A stretch of DNA of 64,000 nt from Endomychus coccineus. Its lineage: Eukaryota > Arthropoda > Insecta > Coleoptera > Endomychidae. Each line of letters starts with the position of its first letter. Position 1 is the first letter of the stretch. Shown here piece after piece: positions 36,101 to 46,905 of this stretch. The position numbers were made by a program, and so were the translations under genes. The notes beneath the pieces were generated by a model. The model saw nothing but the letters and a program-made list of their open reading frames with translations, was not told the origin of the DNA and did no database searches. The DNA lies in assembly GCA_958510875.1 (NCBI GenBank), contig OY294067.1, forward strand, positions 236,882,361 to 236,946,360. Direction: 5' to 3'.

Positions 36101-39100
36101 TCACTTGATTTAAATCAATAATTTAAATCACTTGATTTAAATCATCGCAGCCTTACCATTGTATTATCATTTATTATGGATTATTATTCTGAATCTTCCC
36201 CATTATACAAGTAAATACTCAAAATTTAATTATCAATTTTTATTTCTTCAAATTTTACTGATACTTTTTCACTGTCAACCATGGAGACACATTATGCAAC
36301 AATTATTGTATAATGTTCATCAATCAAAATTTAATAACCAATCTTTTTTTTTATTCAAATTTTACTGTTACTTTTTCACTATCAACCCTGATGGAGACAC
36401 ACATGAAGCAATACTTATTGTGTAATTAGTTGTACAATAATTGCACCAAACTGCGTCAACATAACTTAAATTTTTTTACCTATTGTTACACATCTCAGAC
36501 GAGCCACCCGTATATTTCTTATCCCATAGTGAGTGGAAAAATCTCCCGAAACACGTCGAATGATTTTGTTTGGGGGACATCTTTTGACGTATATTTGAGG
36601 CTTGAACGAGCAACCCCCTAATAGGGGGCGCTTCAACCCCTCAAAATTGAATAGGAGAGAGGGGTTGATTGATACGTCATTTGAAAGGTCTTGGAAGCCT
36701 CTTTACAACGGTGTATGAAAAACGTAAATTTGATGAACCGTTTTCGCCAAAAATTAATTTTGTTGCTCGAATGCGCCACCTTGAATATTTTGGTTATTTG
36801 TACAATATACAAGCTCATTTTTATTAAGCCTTTTTTACAAACTTAAACAATCTTCAAAAAATCACATTCGTAAAAAAATTGAATTAAATAAAGCGTGTTT
36901 AAATCAAATGTTCAAATTGTCCTCCATTGACTTCCATACAATAATACAATCTTGACTGAAAACCGTCTCTAACATGGTTCAGCATAATTGGAGTTATTTG
37001 ACGACACTCATTTACAATTCGTTGGCGTAGTTCGTCCAAATTTTCAGGCTGAGTCACAAAAATCTTGGACTCAAGATGTCCCCACAAGAAGAAGTCCAGA
37101 GGGTTCAGGTCAGGAGCAGCCCACTCCATAGGACCTCTTCTTCCAATCCAACGACCGGGGTATTGCAAATTGAGGTATTGGCGAACTGGTGCGGCGTAGT
37201 GAGGAGGAGCTCCGTCTTGTTGAAAATGCAATTGTTGTTCAAGTAGTAGATAGTTTTCTAGTTGTTCAGTTATTAACGGATCAATCGCATTTTCCAACAT
37301 TTCAAGATAAATTTCGCCATTTAAGTTACCAGGAATAAACAGAGGTCCAATTAGGTGGTCTCCCAAAATTCCTACCCAAACGTTTAGCTTTTCCCGATGT
37401 TGAGTGTGAGCTTCTCGAAATACATGAGGATTTGTATCGCTCCAAATTCTACAGTTATGCCGGTTAACCTCTCCATTAAGTAAAAAAGTGCATTCGTCAG
37501 AAAAGCAAACGTTGTACAAGAAATTTGGGTTATTGTTGATACGCTAGACCATAATTTCGCAAAACTCTTGCCTTCGATCCCAATCATCATCATTTAATTC
37601 CTGAATTAATTTAATTCTGTACGGATGGAACTTGTGTTTATGTAAAATTCTGAAAACGTTAGATTGGCTAATACCGGAAGCTGCAGAAAGTTGTCGTACA
37701 GATTGCGTGTTTGGCATAAGTTGGACATGTCCCAATACCGCCACAGCTGCTCCTTCATCATTAACAATTCCAATGGGTGCCCTTTTTTTATCCATTACTG
37801 AACTCGTCCCGACAAATTTTGAAATCAATTCCATTACGTACTTATGGCGAACGCTACATTCAGGATGGTTTTCGTTAAATATCCTTGCCGCCGCTCGGGC
37901 ATAATTTTGATTTTGGTAATAAAGGCTAACCAGCTCAACACGTTCTTGCAATGTGTACACCATATTTTTTGAAATTTTAAACAAATCAGCAAAGTAGTAA
38001 CTCAACAGATTGATTAAAATCATGAAATGATCGAAAAAACGTTAAAACCAGATAAACACTTTCTAAGAACAAAAAATGAAGGGAACATAAGGAAATGTTT
38101 TGCTGTTTTTTTATTTATTAGTTTGAGAGAATGTATTATTGTATGGAAGTCAATGGAGGACAATTTGAACATTTGATTTAAACACGCAGATTTAATTTTT
38201 TTCATTGTAAGCATGACAACACAATTCAATTTTTTAACGAATGTGATTTGTTGAAGATTGTTTAAGTTTGTAAAAAAGGCTTAATAAAAATGAGCTTGTA
38301 CATTGTACAAATAACCAAAATATTCAAGGTGGCGCATTCGAGCAACAAAATTAATTTTTGGCGAAAACGGTTCATCAAATTTACGTTTTTCATACACCGT
38401 TGTAAAGAGGCTTCCAAGACCTTTCAAATGACGTATCACTCAACCCCTCTCCCCTATTCAATTTTGAGGGGTTGAAGCGTCCCCTATTAGGGGGTTGCTC
38501 GTTCAAGCCTCAAATATACGTCAAAAGATGTCCCCCAAACAAAATCATTCCACGTGTTTCGGGAGATTTTTCCACTCCCTATGGGATAAGAAATATACGG
38601 GGTGGCTCGTCTGAGATGGAACACCCTGTATAATTTGAAGCATATTTTGAATCAAATTCTTTTCTGTCAGTTTTTTTGTTGTCTATTGTCACTTCAGTAT
38701 TTTATCCAACATTTTTTGTTCGATATTCACTTCCCTCACTATGTGTAATATATAGTGTAAGGGAAGTATTGTAAAAGGGCAAAAAAAATTTCCTGGTTTT
38801 GAGGATATATCCATTTTGAGCATTTCTGAATCAATCTAGACTATTTTTAACTGGTGCGTCCGAAATTCTCATTTTAAGATGACGTCATTACTGAGAAGTA
38901 ATGTTTTAGGCGATCGTTCTGTGGCAAATTTTGATAGTTCATATTACAGCAAGTGTCAGTGTAAATAGGTTATATTACAATTTGAATAAATCCGAATGTC
39001 AGCCTAACAGCGGGGGTCATTATACAACATAGAGTTGTGAAATACATTATGTAGTTCATTTGGATAAAACTTCAATGTAATATAGAATATAATATAACGA

Positions 39101-41406
39101 CTTTTATTACATACATTTCCCTCGTCGCGCACTCTTTCAAGGGCTGTAACTCGAAGACAGCAATTACATTATTAAAAGTGCCTTTTTCCAAGCGCTACAG
39201 CTATCACTTTTCCAATTTTCTGAAAACGCTACTCAACCAGTTAGAATGGCGAAAAACTGATTTTTGGTAACTTTGGCGCCCTCTACCGTTCAAAATAACA
39301 ACTTCAGGGTATCGCACCAATTACCTAAAATACATTCATTATTTTTTCTCTGTACGACCAATACATCGCGAGAAACAACAATTACAAAATGTTTTCAAAA
39401 TGGCTGCTATTCGCCAGGGAGTGGGCTCCCACCTTTTTGGTTTTAGATTTCTCTGATGGCCCTTAACCACAAGAAGAATCGAATCGGCTAATTTTTTAAG
39501 GTGACGGGGTTTATTTCGACTAATTTACCGTACCATGATGAATTCGTTAGAGAAATTGTTAGAATCGTGGATTATATGAGTCATCAGAGATATTGGGACT
39601 GGTCTTATTGTTGTAAAGACTGTTAGCAATAACTTTATGGTTATGGTCAAGATACAAATCATAATTTATCCCTACATTTTCCAACTAGTAATTGGTATTC
39701 ATAACTTATGAACATATTAAAATTGAAACCTATTTTTATATAATATATTATGCTTACCGTGATGACTTTTGCGAAATCTTCCAATTCATGCGGTGAATCT
39801 TTTTTAAAATTGTATGTCTTAAATGCTACTCCAATACCTGCGCAATTGATTAAGTTGTTCAGTTTGCCAAACTTTTCTTTTGTTGTTTCGATAGCTTGTT
39901 TCACATCGTTTTCTGAAGTAACCTGAAATAATGATGAACTTAGAAACGTTTTTGCACAATCAAATGAAAGTAACTATCGGTCCTGTTTCTCTTTTATTCC
40001 CAAGACATTATTTACATAGACACAATTCCCTACTAGAACCATGATAAATAAATAATAGTAATCTTTTTCAAGGATGGACTAATTGGAAATTGAAGTATCT
40101 ACGAATTAAATCAGAGGAGAGCTGAAGATGAAAAAAATGTTTGCCCTTCTATTTGTGACTCATTGACATCACTACCAGCTATACACTGTGTTCAAATAAC
40201 TGTTTGATATTACATATCAAAGTATTGTAAGAATAAGTTATGAAGTACATTACAAAAGAAGGTTATTTTCAAAAGCTACGGTAATGCTTTTAAGCCAGAT
40301 TTAAGCCAGGAACAACTACATTTTTTTGAAAATGTTTTGTTAAGAATATATTTTACAACCTAGCATAAAGCGCAAGACGAAGAGCGACATCGACAAACAT
40401 TATCATCAGTAATCACACAATTGAATGCATGTGGAGAAGGTTATGAAATTCCAAGGGATGAGAACCTCTTTAGCTTTGTAACTTGGCCTATCCAAATAAC
40501 TTTTACCTATTCACCTTGAATGATAAAAAGAATAAATAAAATAACTGGTTCCATAAGTATCTATTTTGTTCAATCCATAATAAACTATAAAAGAGCTCAC
40601 ACTGTGGATACGCTATAATACTATAAAAAGAAACAATCGCCCTTATCCACTAAAAATACTGTTAAAGTACCGAGGATCTTTCAGGATGAAGGTTGTCATT
40701 TATTTTTCTACATTAATCCGTGATAATATCAATGACTTCATAGTGGAGATATAAAAGAAATTAATTGATAGGAAGAAAATTTATAATATATTCAATACAA
40801 AATCTACCCTATCAATGGCAATTAAAACCTTAACCAAGTCGTCATAACTTGATTCACAGCAAATACGCTCAGAGGAGGGTAATATATTGAGATATTAAGA
40901 TAAGGTATCATCAATAATGAATTGAACTACTTCAATATAATTTAATACAAGTAAAGATAAATAATAAATGTTATCGCAATAGCGAAGATAATGTTTGAAA
41001 ATATAAAAAATAATCATACATTAACTGGAACGAAGAGGACCCTATCTTCCCCCATGGTTTTTGCGATTTCATCACCTTTCGAAGAAGGCAAATCACATAA
41101 CACTACTTTACTTCCTTGTTGAACTAGCCTTTCGACACTCGCCTTCCCCAAACCGGAAGCACCTCCTGTAACCAAAGATACTGCCCCCTGTAAATCAAAA
41201 GTAGTTTTAATTGCATTACTTATTATAACATAAAACTAAGTGGATATTCCTATTCAACAAACAATATTCGTGCGTTGAATGAAACTCTAACACAGTTATA
41301 AATAAATATATATGTATATATGACAGTGGATGATCTTATTAGTATATAATATAGTATGCGTGTATAAATGTGTGTAAGTAAATAATATGTGCATGTTTTA
41401 TGATTA

Positions 41407-41441
<35 letters not shown>

Positions 41442-44386
41442 AAGTTGCATATTATTGTTAAGTATATCAAATTTTTATTATTATATTTTTCCTCATGTAT
41501 ATCCATCACACACAAGATTTATCTTTTGTGATTAGTTCCATTTATTTATGGTATATGTGAATCTATTCTAAGTATTTTCTTATAATCATTGTATTACATA
41601 CACATTTATTATGAATAAATCTATTTATTATTATTATTATTACTGTAGTCCTTGCTAGACTACCTCTATATTTTCTTCAATTCCATCTTCCATTCTTCGC
41701 TTAATATATGTAGTATAGGGAAGTATCGTAATCGTAATCGCGAATTTTCGCGGAAATATCCGTTTTCAAAGTTTCAAAATCTTACGACTATTTTTGAGAT
41801 GATGTATGTGTATGCGTACGCGCGTACTTATTTAATCCACTGTAGATGCGCCGTTCGTATTGTCGTACCATTTGCAATTTCGCAAATTTAGTGTGATAGA
41901 ATTAGCAATAAATGTCGGTAATTTTTGTATAATTCTGAGTTCGGAGAAAAAAATTGCTTTAAGTAGATAATTATGATACAAATTGAAGGAACTAAAATCG
42001 AACACTTTTTTATCGTCGCAAATGGTCCAAAAAAAATGGTAAAAATGGCCATAACCGGTTAATCGCGTCGGACATCGTCGCATTCGATTAAAAAGAAACA
42101 AGCTTTTAATAAGCTCATGCGCCGTAAAAAGACGGAAAAAATGAGCTGCGGATGAACCCGATTGGACGAACGGTGACCCCGAAAATTGTAAAAAACCATC
42201 GATTTTGCTCGAAATTTCAAATATTCATAACTCGTGTTCTTTTAAAGATTAAATGCTGCTAGCTTTCTTAGATTTCTACTAAATTAGTTTACCGATGCAC
42301 TTGATGGCCTTCCTCTTGTTTACCGCTACAATTTGTACTTACATATAATATGGAGCACCTATCCATAACGCTGTTAATGTGAGTCAGTGGTTAAATGATA
42401 ATTTTGATGGATCGGACGCAGTAGTCCTCTTATTCGTTTGCCGTCGAGATTCCGAAACATTACGCCGCTTGATTTCTTTCTTTGGAGGACAATAAAAAAT
42501 AAAGTGTATGCTACAAAGACCTCAGAACTGAGAAGAAGTTTGTGATAGCATCGGAGCCACAGTATAACTCGACATCAGTTAAGAAATGCGATAAGGAATA
42601 ATCGGCGGCGAATTGACAAGTATATGAGGGAAGTTCGTGGATTAGCGGAAATTACAAAAATTCAACTTTTTTACAAATTTCTCATTTATTAATTTAACGA
42701 TAAAATTGTTTAATAATTTGTATTAGTGTCGATAAAAGTAAATTTTCTTTTCTTGGACATCCTGTAGTTTAGAACACTGAAAATCGGTAGGTACAGGTAA
42801 GTTTAACGTTATCCTAAATAAGAATCCGTCATCTGTTTTTCTCTAAAAAAATCCCTAATAGTCGTAGGTGGCCATGATTACAACCCAAAACTAAAGTTAT
42901 CCAATAGTTTAATGCACATTTTGAATACCAACCTAACAAAAAAAGTTTATCAAAATCCGCCAAAAAGTACAAAAGTTACAAGGGTGGTAAATTCTTAACG
43001 TGGACACACTGTATAATTAGGAATGTTTGTTTTTTGGTATAGAAATCTACAGTTTTATTCAGATTCTTGATGAAATAATGCATATTTGAGCTCCAAACAA
43101 GAGGAATGTCACTTTTTACGTATTTCGAAGAAACTACCACGTCCCCATTTCCCACCCTTAAAGCAGATAAGTACCGATCTTGATGAAATTTTGTATAATT
43201 GACCTTCAAAACAAGAAGAAAGTCACTTTCTATAGGAGATTTCGAAAATAATACCCACTCCCCCTTCAGATAACTGCCGCAGCGAAGCATGAATTGTACA
43301 AGTTTACAAATGGAACGATCGAGATTCAAGAATTTTGAAAATAATTTATTGTCTTTTATAAATGAAATTTAGAGACCTCTGAGCCGCCTCAAACGGCCGC
43401 GAAGCTGGCGTAGTTGTTAGCTGTTATTGACTTACTACCTGGAGTACCTGGAAAGAAGTAGCCGGACAAAGTCGGGTATATGAGACAGTATGCTAGTAAT
43501 ACAATAAACGTCCTAATATATACCAGCCTTTGTAAAACACATTATGTTGTCAATTCGTCTTTCCACGTCTTTATATGTTTCTAATCGTTTGAAGGATAAT
43601 TCGGTCCCTAATCCCAAGAAATCGGATCATAGTCAATTTTTAGTGAAATGAATGTCAGATATACATTTACTTAAGGTTGACCCATTTATTGCATATGTAA
43701 GGTAAGGTTATTTATTGACTTGTTTTTACTGTTTTTTAATAGTGCTCATGAATTCATCCGAATCTATTAACAACTGTTTCATCGCACTGGTATTCTCTGG
43801 ATATATATTATCAATTATTGCTATTTAATAACTGAATCTGAGTATGTTGTGTGGCGAAACAATTATTGTTAATATACAGTTATTAAAGTGTGAAAATGTA
43901 CTTTATTCACAATATTTTAGATATGTATTCAAGTTCAACAGTAAAATGTTTATGAACAAAAAGACAAAAATATTAACAAATGTTGCACCTCAACATCCTT
44001 GGTGTAAAATATTTTATTACATTCTTCTATTCAAAATAATTTGTTTTGTATCGTTGGCAGATGGAGGTTAAACAAATACTTAGTCTACCCCATTTAATAC
44101 CCTTGTAGATGATAATATAAAGACTGTATCCTGCAATAGAACAATTGTATAAACAATCATAAAGCCCATCGAGTACGTGTGCAATCATGCTACGCCACTG
44201 AAAGAATTACGAAAATAATGTTGAATACCCGTTGTGTTCTGTGATTAGTTTATAACCTTTTTATTTCTAGTTGTGTAAAGTAATGGTTCTTTCACTTAAT
44301 TAAGTTAAAAAAATACTCAAACAATAAAATATTGTTCCGTTAAGCTAATCCATATTATTGTATTCATATATTCTTACCTTCAACAT
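32978..44386 (-). CDS. scu: 3-hydroxyacyl-CoA dehydrogenase type 2 (HSD17B10 / scully), complete
   Basis: Five minus-strand exons (44378-44386, 41020-41187, 39758-39922, 34557-34794, 32978-33168) join in frame to 256 residues; the family is about 255-261. This short-chain dehydrogenase oxidises 3-hydroxyacyl-CoA with NAD in mitochondria and is also a subunit of mitochondrial RNase P with a tRNA methyltransferase. Visible motifs are TGGASGLG (residues 10-17, Rossmann loop), NCAG near 85-88, Ser150, and Tyr163/Lys167 in YAASK. The C-terminus [11 protein letters not shown] is diagnostic of HSD17B10. The start Met is on a 9-nt coding exon (MLK) whose donor GTAAGA matches the phase of exon 2. Introns 2-4 (about 1.1, 5.0 and 1.4 kb) and the 3.2-kb first intron hold transposon debris. 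It is divergent from PRCC. Confidence 0.95.
33373..33409. repeat. Perfect 16-bp hairpin flanked by 9-bp direct repeats
   Basis: CATAGATAACTCTACT and its exact inverse are separated by ACCGG. GCATTACAC lies directly before (33364-33372) and again at 33409-33417, sharing the last G. In scu intron 4. Confidence 0.85.
33633..33800. mobile_element. Pogo/Tigger-like element end
   Basis: After TA, the sequence CAGTAAACCCTCTATTTACA is the typical start of pogo/Tigger-group terminal repeats, followed by further similar text (AAAGGACCCTCTACAAAACGGAC). The other end was not found. In scu intron 4. Confidence 0.45.
34557..34794 (-). CDS. scu: scu exon 4 (catalytic Ser-Tyr-Lys)
   Basis: 238 nt after TTGTAG, ending CCG G before GTACGT. 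It encodes [33 protein letters not shown] and the IAPG turn, whose last Gly codon is completed by exon 5. Confidence 0.95.
34952..36152 (+). mobile_element. hAT-like element with flanking TTACCATTGT duplication
   Basis: TTACCATTGT occurs at 34942-34951 and 36153-36162, flanking 1,201 bases; hAT elements duplicate 8 bp. The ends GGACTG.../...CGCAGCC are weakly inverse. AAATCA-rich palindromic tracts fill both subterminal regions (GATTTAAATCA repeats). Inside is a BED-finger plus hAT N-terminal region in two exons. Inserted in scu intron 3. Confidence 0.65.
35347..35916 (+). pseudogene. hAT transposase N-terminal part (BED finger, broken)
   Basis: [17 protein letters not shown] starts a BED finger. 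Its CKKC pair and the later HWDKC are in different frames, so a small indel breaks it. GCAG/GTATGT at 35530 and TCGCAG at 35625 bound a 96-base intron-like segment. Beyond it, [20 protein letters not shown] and then [15 protein letters not shown] and [20 protein letters not shown] match the start of hAT transposases. It stops at 35916, with the catalytic core missing. Confidence 0.6.
36478..38628 (-). mobile_element. Mariner-family element with nearly intact transposase
   Basis: The right end ...GGAACACCCTG is followed by TA (38629-38630). The left end (TACCTATTGTTACACATC) is diverged at the tip but then matches the right arm (CATCTCAGACGAGCCACC). The arms run about 36490-36965 and 38110-38625. 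Inserted in scu intron 3, same orientation as the host gene. Confidence 0.85.
36899..37963 (-). pseudogene. Mariner-type (DD34D) transposase with one in-frame stop
   Basis: From [17 protein letters not shown] (start at 37963) the minus frame runs 354 codons to 36899, broken only by a TAG at 37544-37546. The N-terminal half is a helix-turn-helix pair ([14 protein letters not shown], then [20 protein letters not shown]). The catalytic half has [16 protein letters not shown] and [12 protein letters not shown]; 34 residues separate the second and third Asp. C-terminus [12 protein letters not shown]. The stop probably arose from a glutamine codon. Otherwise full-length for the family, suggesting recent activity. 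An upstream in-frame ATG at 38023 is less likely the start. Confidence 0.88.
38631..39755. other. scu intron 3, repeat-derived sequence
   Basis: 38740-38860 (AAGGGAAGTATTGTAA ... GGATATATCC) resembles 41700-41790. 39120-39440 is GC-richer text without a frame, possibly an old element. No gene recognised. Confidence 0.4.
39758..39922 (-). CDS. scu: scu exon 3
   Basis: 165 nt after TTTCAG and before [26 protein letters not shown], then [17 protein letters not shown]. Confidence 0.93.
39923..41019. other. scu intron 2
   Basis: Includes a copy of a small dispersed repeat at 40568-40670 (ACTATAAAAGAGCTCACACTG), also found at about 49545 and 50885. Confidence 0.45.
41020..41187 (-). CDS. scu: scu exon 2 (NAD-binding Rossmann loop)
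   Basis: 168 nt, phase 0 at both ends, after TTACAG and before [26 protein letters not shown], then VVLCDLP and FVPVN. Confidence 0.93.
41409..41438. repeat. (AT)n microsatellite
   Basis: About 15 uninterrupted AT units in scu intron 1. Confidence 0.9.
41624..41643. repeat. (TTA)n microsatellite
   Basis: Six to seven TTA units in scu intron 1. Confidence 0.8.
42350..42640 (+). pseudogene. Mariner-type transposase fragment
   Basis: The plus strand gives [18 protein letters not shown], then a [19 protein letters not shown] segment containing the third catalytic region. Frameshifts and stops are frequent. ...ACACACTGTA near 43010 may be its right end. In scu intron 1. Confidence 0.5.
43020..44375. 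other. scu intron 1, no gene recognised
   Basis: AT-rich. Short frames at 42976-43329 (minus) and 43844-44071 (plus) have no recognisable domain. Confidence 0.45.
44378..44386 (-). CDS. scu: scu exon 1 (start codon)
   Basis: ATG TTG AAG followed by GTAAGA on the minus strand. It is only nine coding bases, too short for ORF finders. Supported by exact phase with exon 2 and by the usual length of the family's N-terminus. Confidence 0.75.
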
Positions 44387-44626
44387 TTTGATGTTAACGT
44401 ATTGCTTGAATGCGGATTCACAATTGAAAATATTATCACCTTTCTCTGCTTACCTTATCAATGGATGTAACAGGCCGATGAAGAAATTATGGTACGGTGT
44501 TGCCAAAGTTATCAATTTTACTTGAAAATTATGTTACAAACAGTCGTTTCCTTAAAATAAAAAAATGCACATATAATTTGTTTATTCTCGAGAACTATGA
44601 ATATTGTTTTCTAAAAAAGAAAAGTA

Positions 44627-44833
44627 TTAAAATCTAAACTTTTTTATATTATTATTTATTCTACCTCTAATAAGTTTTAACCACCTATTAAAATCAGGAG
44701 TGCTTTCCCATTCATCTCTATATTTTTGTGTTCTATTTTCTCGCCTGTTTACATTTTGAAATCTTAATCTCTTTGCATCCCTATCAGAATCGGAGCTATC
44801 ATGATGAATGCTGCTTTTACTCGTACTTACCAT
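44627..44833 (-). CDS. Unrecognised short ORF, possibly a first exon
   Basis: 68 codons from ATG to stop between the divergent scu and PRCC genes. The translation is polar and basic, with KYRDEWESTPDFNRWLKLI, which resembles the segment that precedes a zinc finger in some insect transposase-derived proteins. A donor-like GAG/GTAGAA occurs inside (after LIR), so it may be exon 1 of a spliced or broken gene; no following exon was recognised. It may instead be chance or a captured transposon exon. Confidence 0.28.
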   Translation of the reverse strand: MVSTSKSSIHHDSSDSDRDAKRLRFQNVNRRENRTQKYRDEWESTPDFNRWLKLIRGRINNNIKKFRF

Positions 44834-45903
44834 ATTATTTTTAAAGAAACAAAACAGCCGTAAAACGCATAGTTAATATAATGCTATGATAAGTGTCTCT
44901 GCTGAATACCCTACACTCTATTGAAGGTTGCGAATCGAATAATTTGTATAATAATTAAGTTTTAAGTTACATTGCATTACAAAATATCAATTAAAGCAAC
45001 TAATTATTTTATTATTTGTAAAATGTTTGGTATTTTGTATTGATTTGGTTTCAAAGAAAATTAAAACTGACGAGGTAACCCCAAATATGTCCGAAATACC
45101 CCTTTTTACAGGATTCCACCCCTTACTAAAGTGGAAAACTCAGATTATTGTAATTTGCACCAAAACAAACCTATTTTTCCAGGTCGCGTGTGCCTGCTAA
45201 AAATGATCGCTAACGGGTTTTTCTCCACTTAGTTGACTCCACTACAAGGCATAATACCAACCAATAGAATCTCGTAACCCAACGCAACGAGTCCAAAAAC
45301 TCATTGCCTTTACGGAATTTATTTCAAGGCCGTTCAATTCAATCCATGCACTAAACAGCACTTGCTCTATGCTTTTCTACTGCTTCTGCAGAGTCGTTCT
45401 AGCTTTCAAATTTAGCTCAATCTGGTTTTATAGAACTAAAATATGATACCTCTATGCCTATTCCTTGCTTATTGTTACACCTAATGTCTGTGGTTTGGTT
45501 GGTGTCGTTAACGTCAAAAAGTCAGAACCTCACAACTTGTATTGAATAGTTTGTTTATTAATTTGTGATTTGCGGGTAAAATATTCCTTTATTACTATTC
45601 TATTTGTATTCTTTGTGTTCCATTATTGAAGAATAGTGAATATAGACTTTGAAAGTTATTCGAAACGGATGGGTTAGGGAATATCACCAGAAAACTTCTT
45701 ACCTAAACTTTTACTTAAGAATTTACAATTTTTTAAGGGGTTTGTTTTCTATTTTTGTTGTAAGGCTCATAGTAATGGATCAATATAGAATAATATGAGC
45801 CAGTGGTAGATACTTATTAGGCTCATTTAATTTTATTTACAGAAATCAAATACCACCTTGTTCACTTTCTACTCTACATTTATGAAGTTCAGAGTACTAC
45901 AGG
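44834..45903. promoter_or_regulatory. Intergenic region between divergent scu and PRCC
   Basis: About 1.1 kb upstream of PRCC, probably holding its promoter and perhaps that of the short minus ORF. No clear TATA or initiator can be assigned by eye. Confidence 0.35.
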
Positions 45904-46905
45904 ATGGCTTTGGTATCTTATTCTTATGGAAGTGATTCTGAAAGTGATGAAAATGAGGAACCAATTGAGAATTCTAAGAAAAATGAGAATATTGCAGAAC
46001 AACATATAATAGCAGAAACAAATGGCACTCCCATTGACATATTTACTACTTTACCAAAAGTTAAATCATTACATAATGAAATGATAGAAGATAAAGTTGA
46101 AGATTTCATCCCAAAAGCACAAATAGTTATAAAAGAAAGACCAAAAGTAAAAATCAATATTCCGTCTCTTTCAGATTTCAAAGATGTAGGTATTGATATG
46201 CCAGAGAAAAAACCTAAACCACAATCAAAAAGTAGTGGATTACTAGCATTACTTCCACCTGTAAAAAGTATACCTATAACAAACAAAAGTTTTATACCAA
46301 ACGTAATCTCCAAGAAAAATAAGTCAGTAATGAAAAAAACAAATCTTGTACCTCATGCTGTATCAAAACAACTTGTGCCCGTAAAAATTATTGAACCTGT
46401 TGTAACAAAGAAGCTGCATAATTCAGATGTTGAGAGTGATGATGACACAGAACCACATGAAAGCTTTGATGAAGAAATGTGGCAAAATCTTTGTGGAAGA
46501 CGAAAAAAAAAAGAACCCATAAAAAATATAAATACCACAGTAGAAGTGATCCAACCAGAGCTTAATCTTGCACCAGATCCTATTGAACCTTACAGCGGGC
46601 TTGACAATGCTGCCTTCAAAGAGTTGGTAGGAAAAAATAGAAGAATACCTGGTAATATTAAGCTCATTGATTTGAATGAGTCAGAAATAATGCCAGACAG
46701 AGATGTCTGGATGACAAAGTCTCTTACTGATCCAGAATGTGCTCCTAAACGGAGTGTAGAAAACCCAGTGGATCCAACAAGAAAAAGAAAGCATCATATA
46801 ACATATTTAGCTCAACAAGCAAAAGCTAATGAACAAGACTTGAAAAATCAATGGTCAGTAAATAAATATTCTCGCAATCAAACTAGAGCCAAATATGGAT
46901 TTTGA
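45904..46905 (+). CDS. PRCC: PRCC-family protein (proline-rich protein PRCC homologue)
   Basis: Uninterrupted 333-codon frame. The N-terminus MALVSYSYGSDSESDE and the C-terminus (HHITYLAQQAKANEQ, then SVNKYSRNQTRAKYGF) are the two conserved ends of PRCC, a nuclear protein tied to pre-mRNA splicing. Between them lies low-complexity, lysine- and proline-rich sequence, and an acidic patch (SDDDTEPHESFDEE) before a basic stretch (GRRKKKEP). It is shorter than the vertebrate protein (about 490 aa), mostly through the proline-rich middle. The ATG sits directly after CTACAGG, so an upstream non-coding exon may be spliced here. AATAAA hexamers at 46987-46992 and 47137-47142 are candidate poly(A) signals. 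It is divergent from scu. Confidence 0.92.
   Translation: MALVSYSYGSDSESDENEEPIENSKKNENIAEQHIIAETNGTPIDIFTTLPKVKSLHNEMIEDKVEDFIPKAQIVIKERPKVKINIPSLSDFKDVGIDMPEKKPKPQSKSSGLLALLPPVKSIPITNKSFIPNVISKKNKSVMKKTNLVPHAVSKQLVPVKIIEPVVTKKLHNSDVESDDDTEPHESFDEEMWQNLCGRRKKKEPIKNINTTVEVIQPELNLAPDPIEPYSGLDNAAFKELVGKNRRIPGNIKLIDLNESEIMPDRDVWMTKSLTDPECAPKRSVENPVDPTRKRKHHITYLAQQAKANEQDLKNQWSVNKYSRNQTRAKYGF

Noticed and set aside
36633..36818. Short frame starting [20 protein letters not shown], also found at 38290-38475
   Set aside because: It lies in both inverted arms of the mariner element and is non-coding arm sequence, not a gene duplicated in place.
37632..37904. 90-codon plus-strand frame
   Set aside because: Antisense shadow of the mariner transposase.
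41250..41450. Minus frame rich in YIYI repeats
   Set aside because: Translation of the (AT)n microsatellite.
45924..46313. 129-codon minus-strand frame
   Set aside because: Antisense shadow of PRCC.
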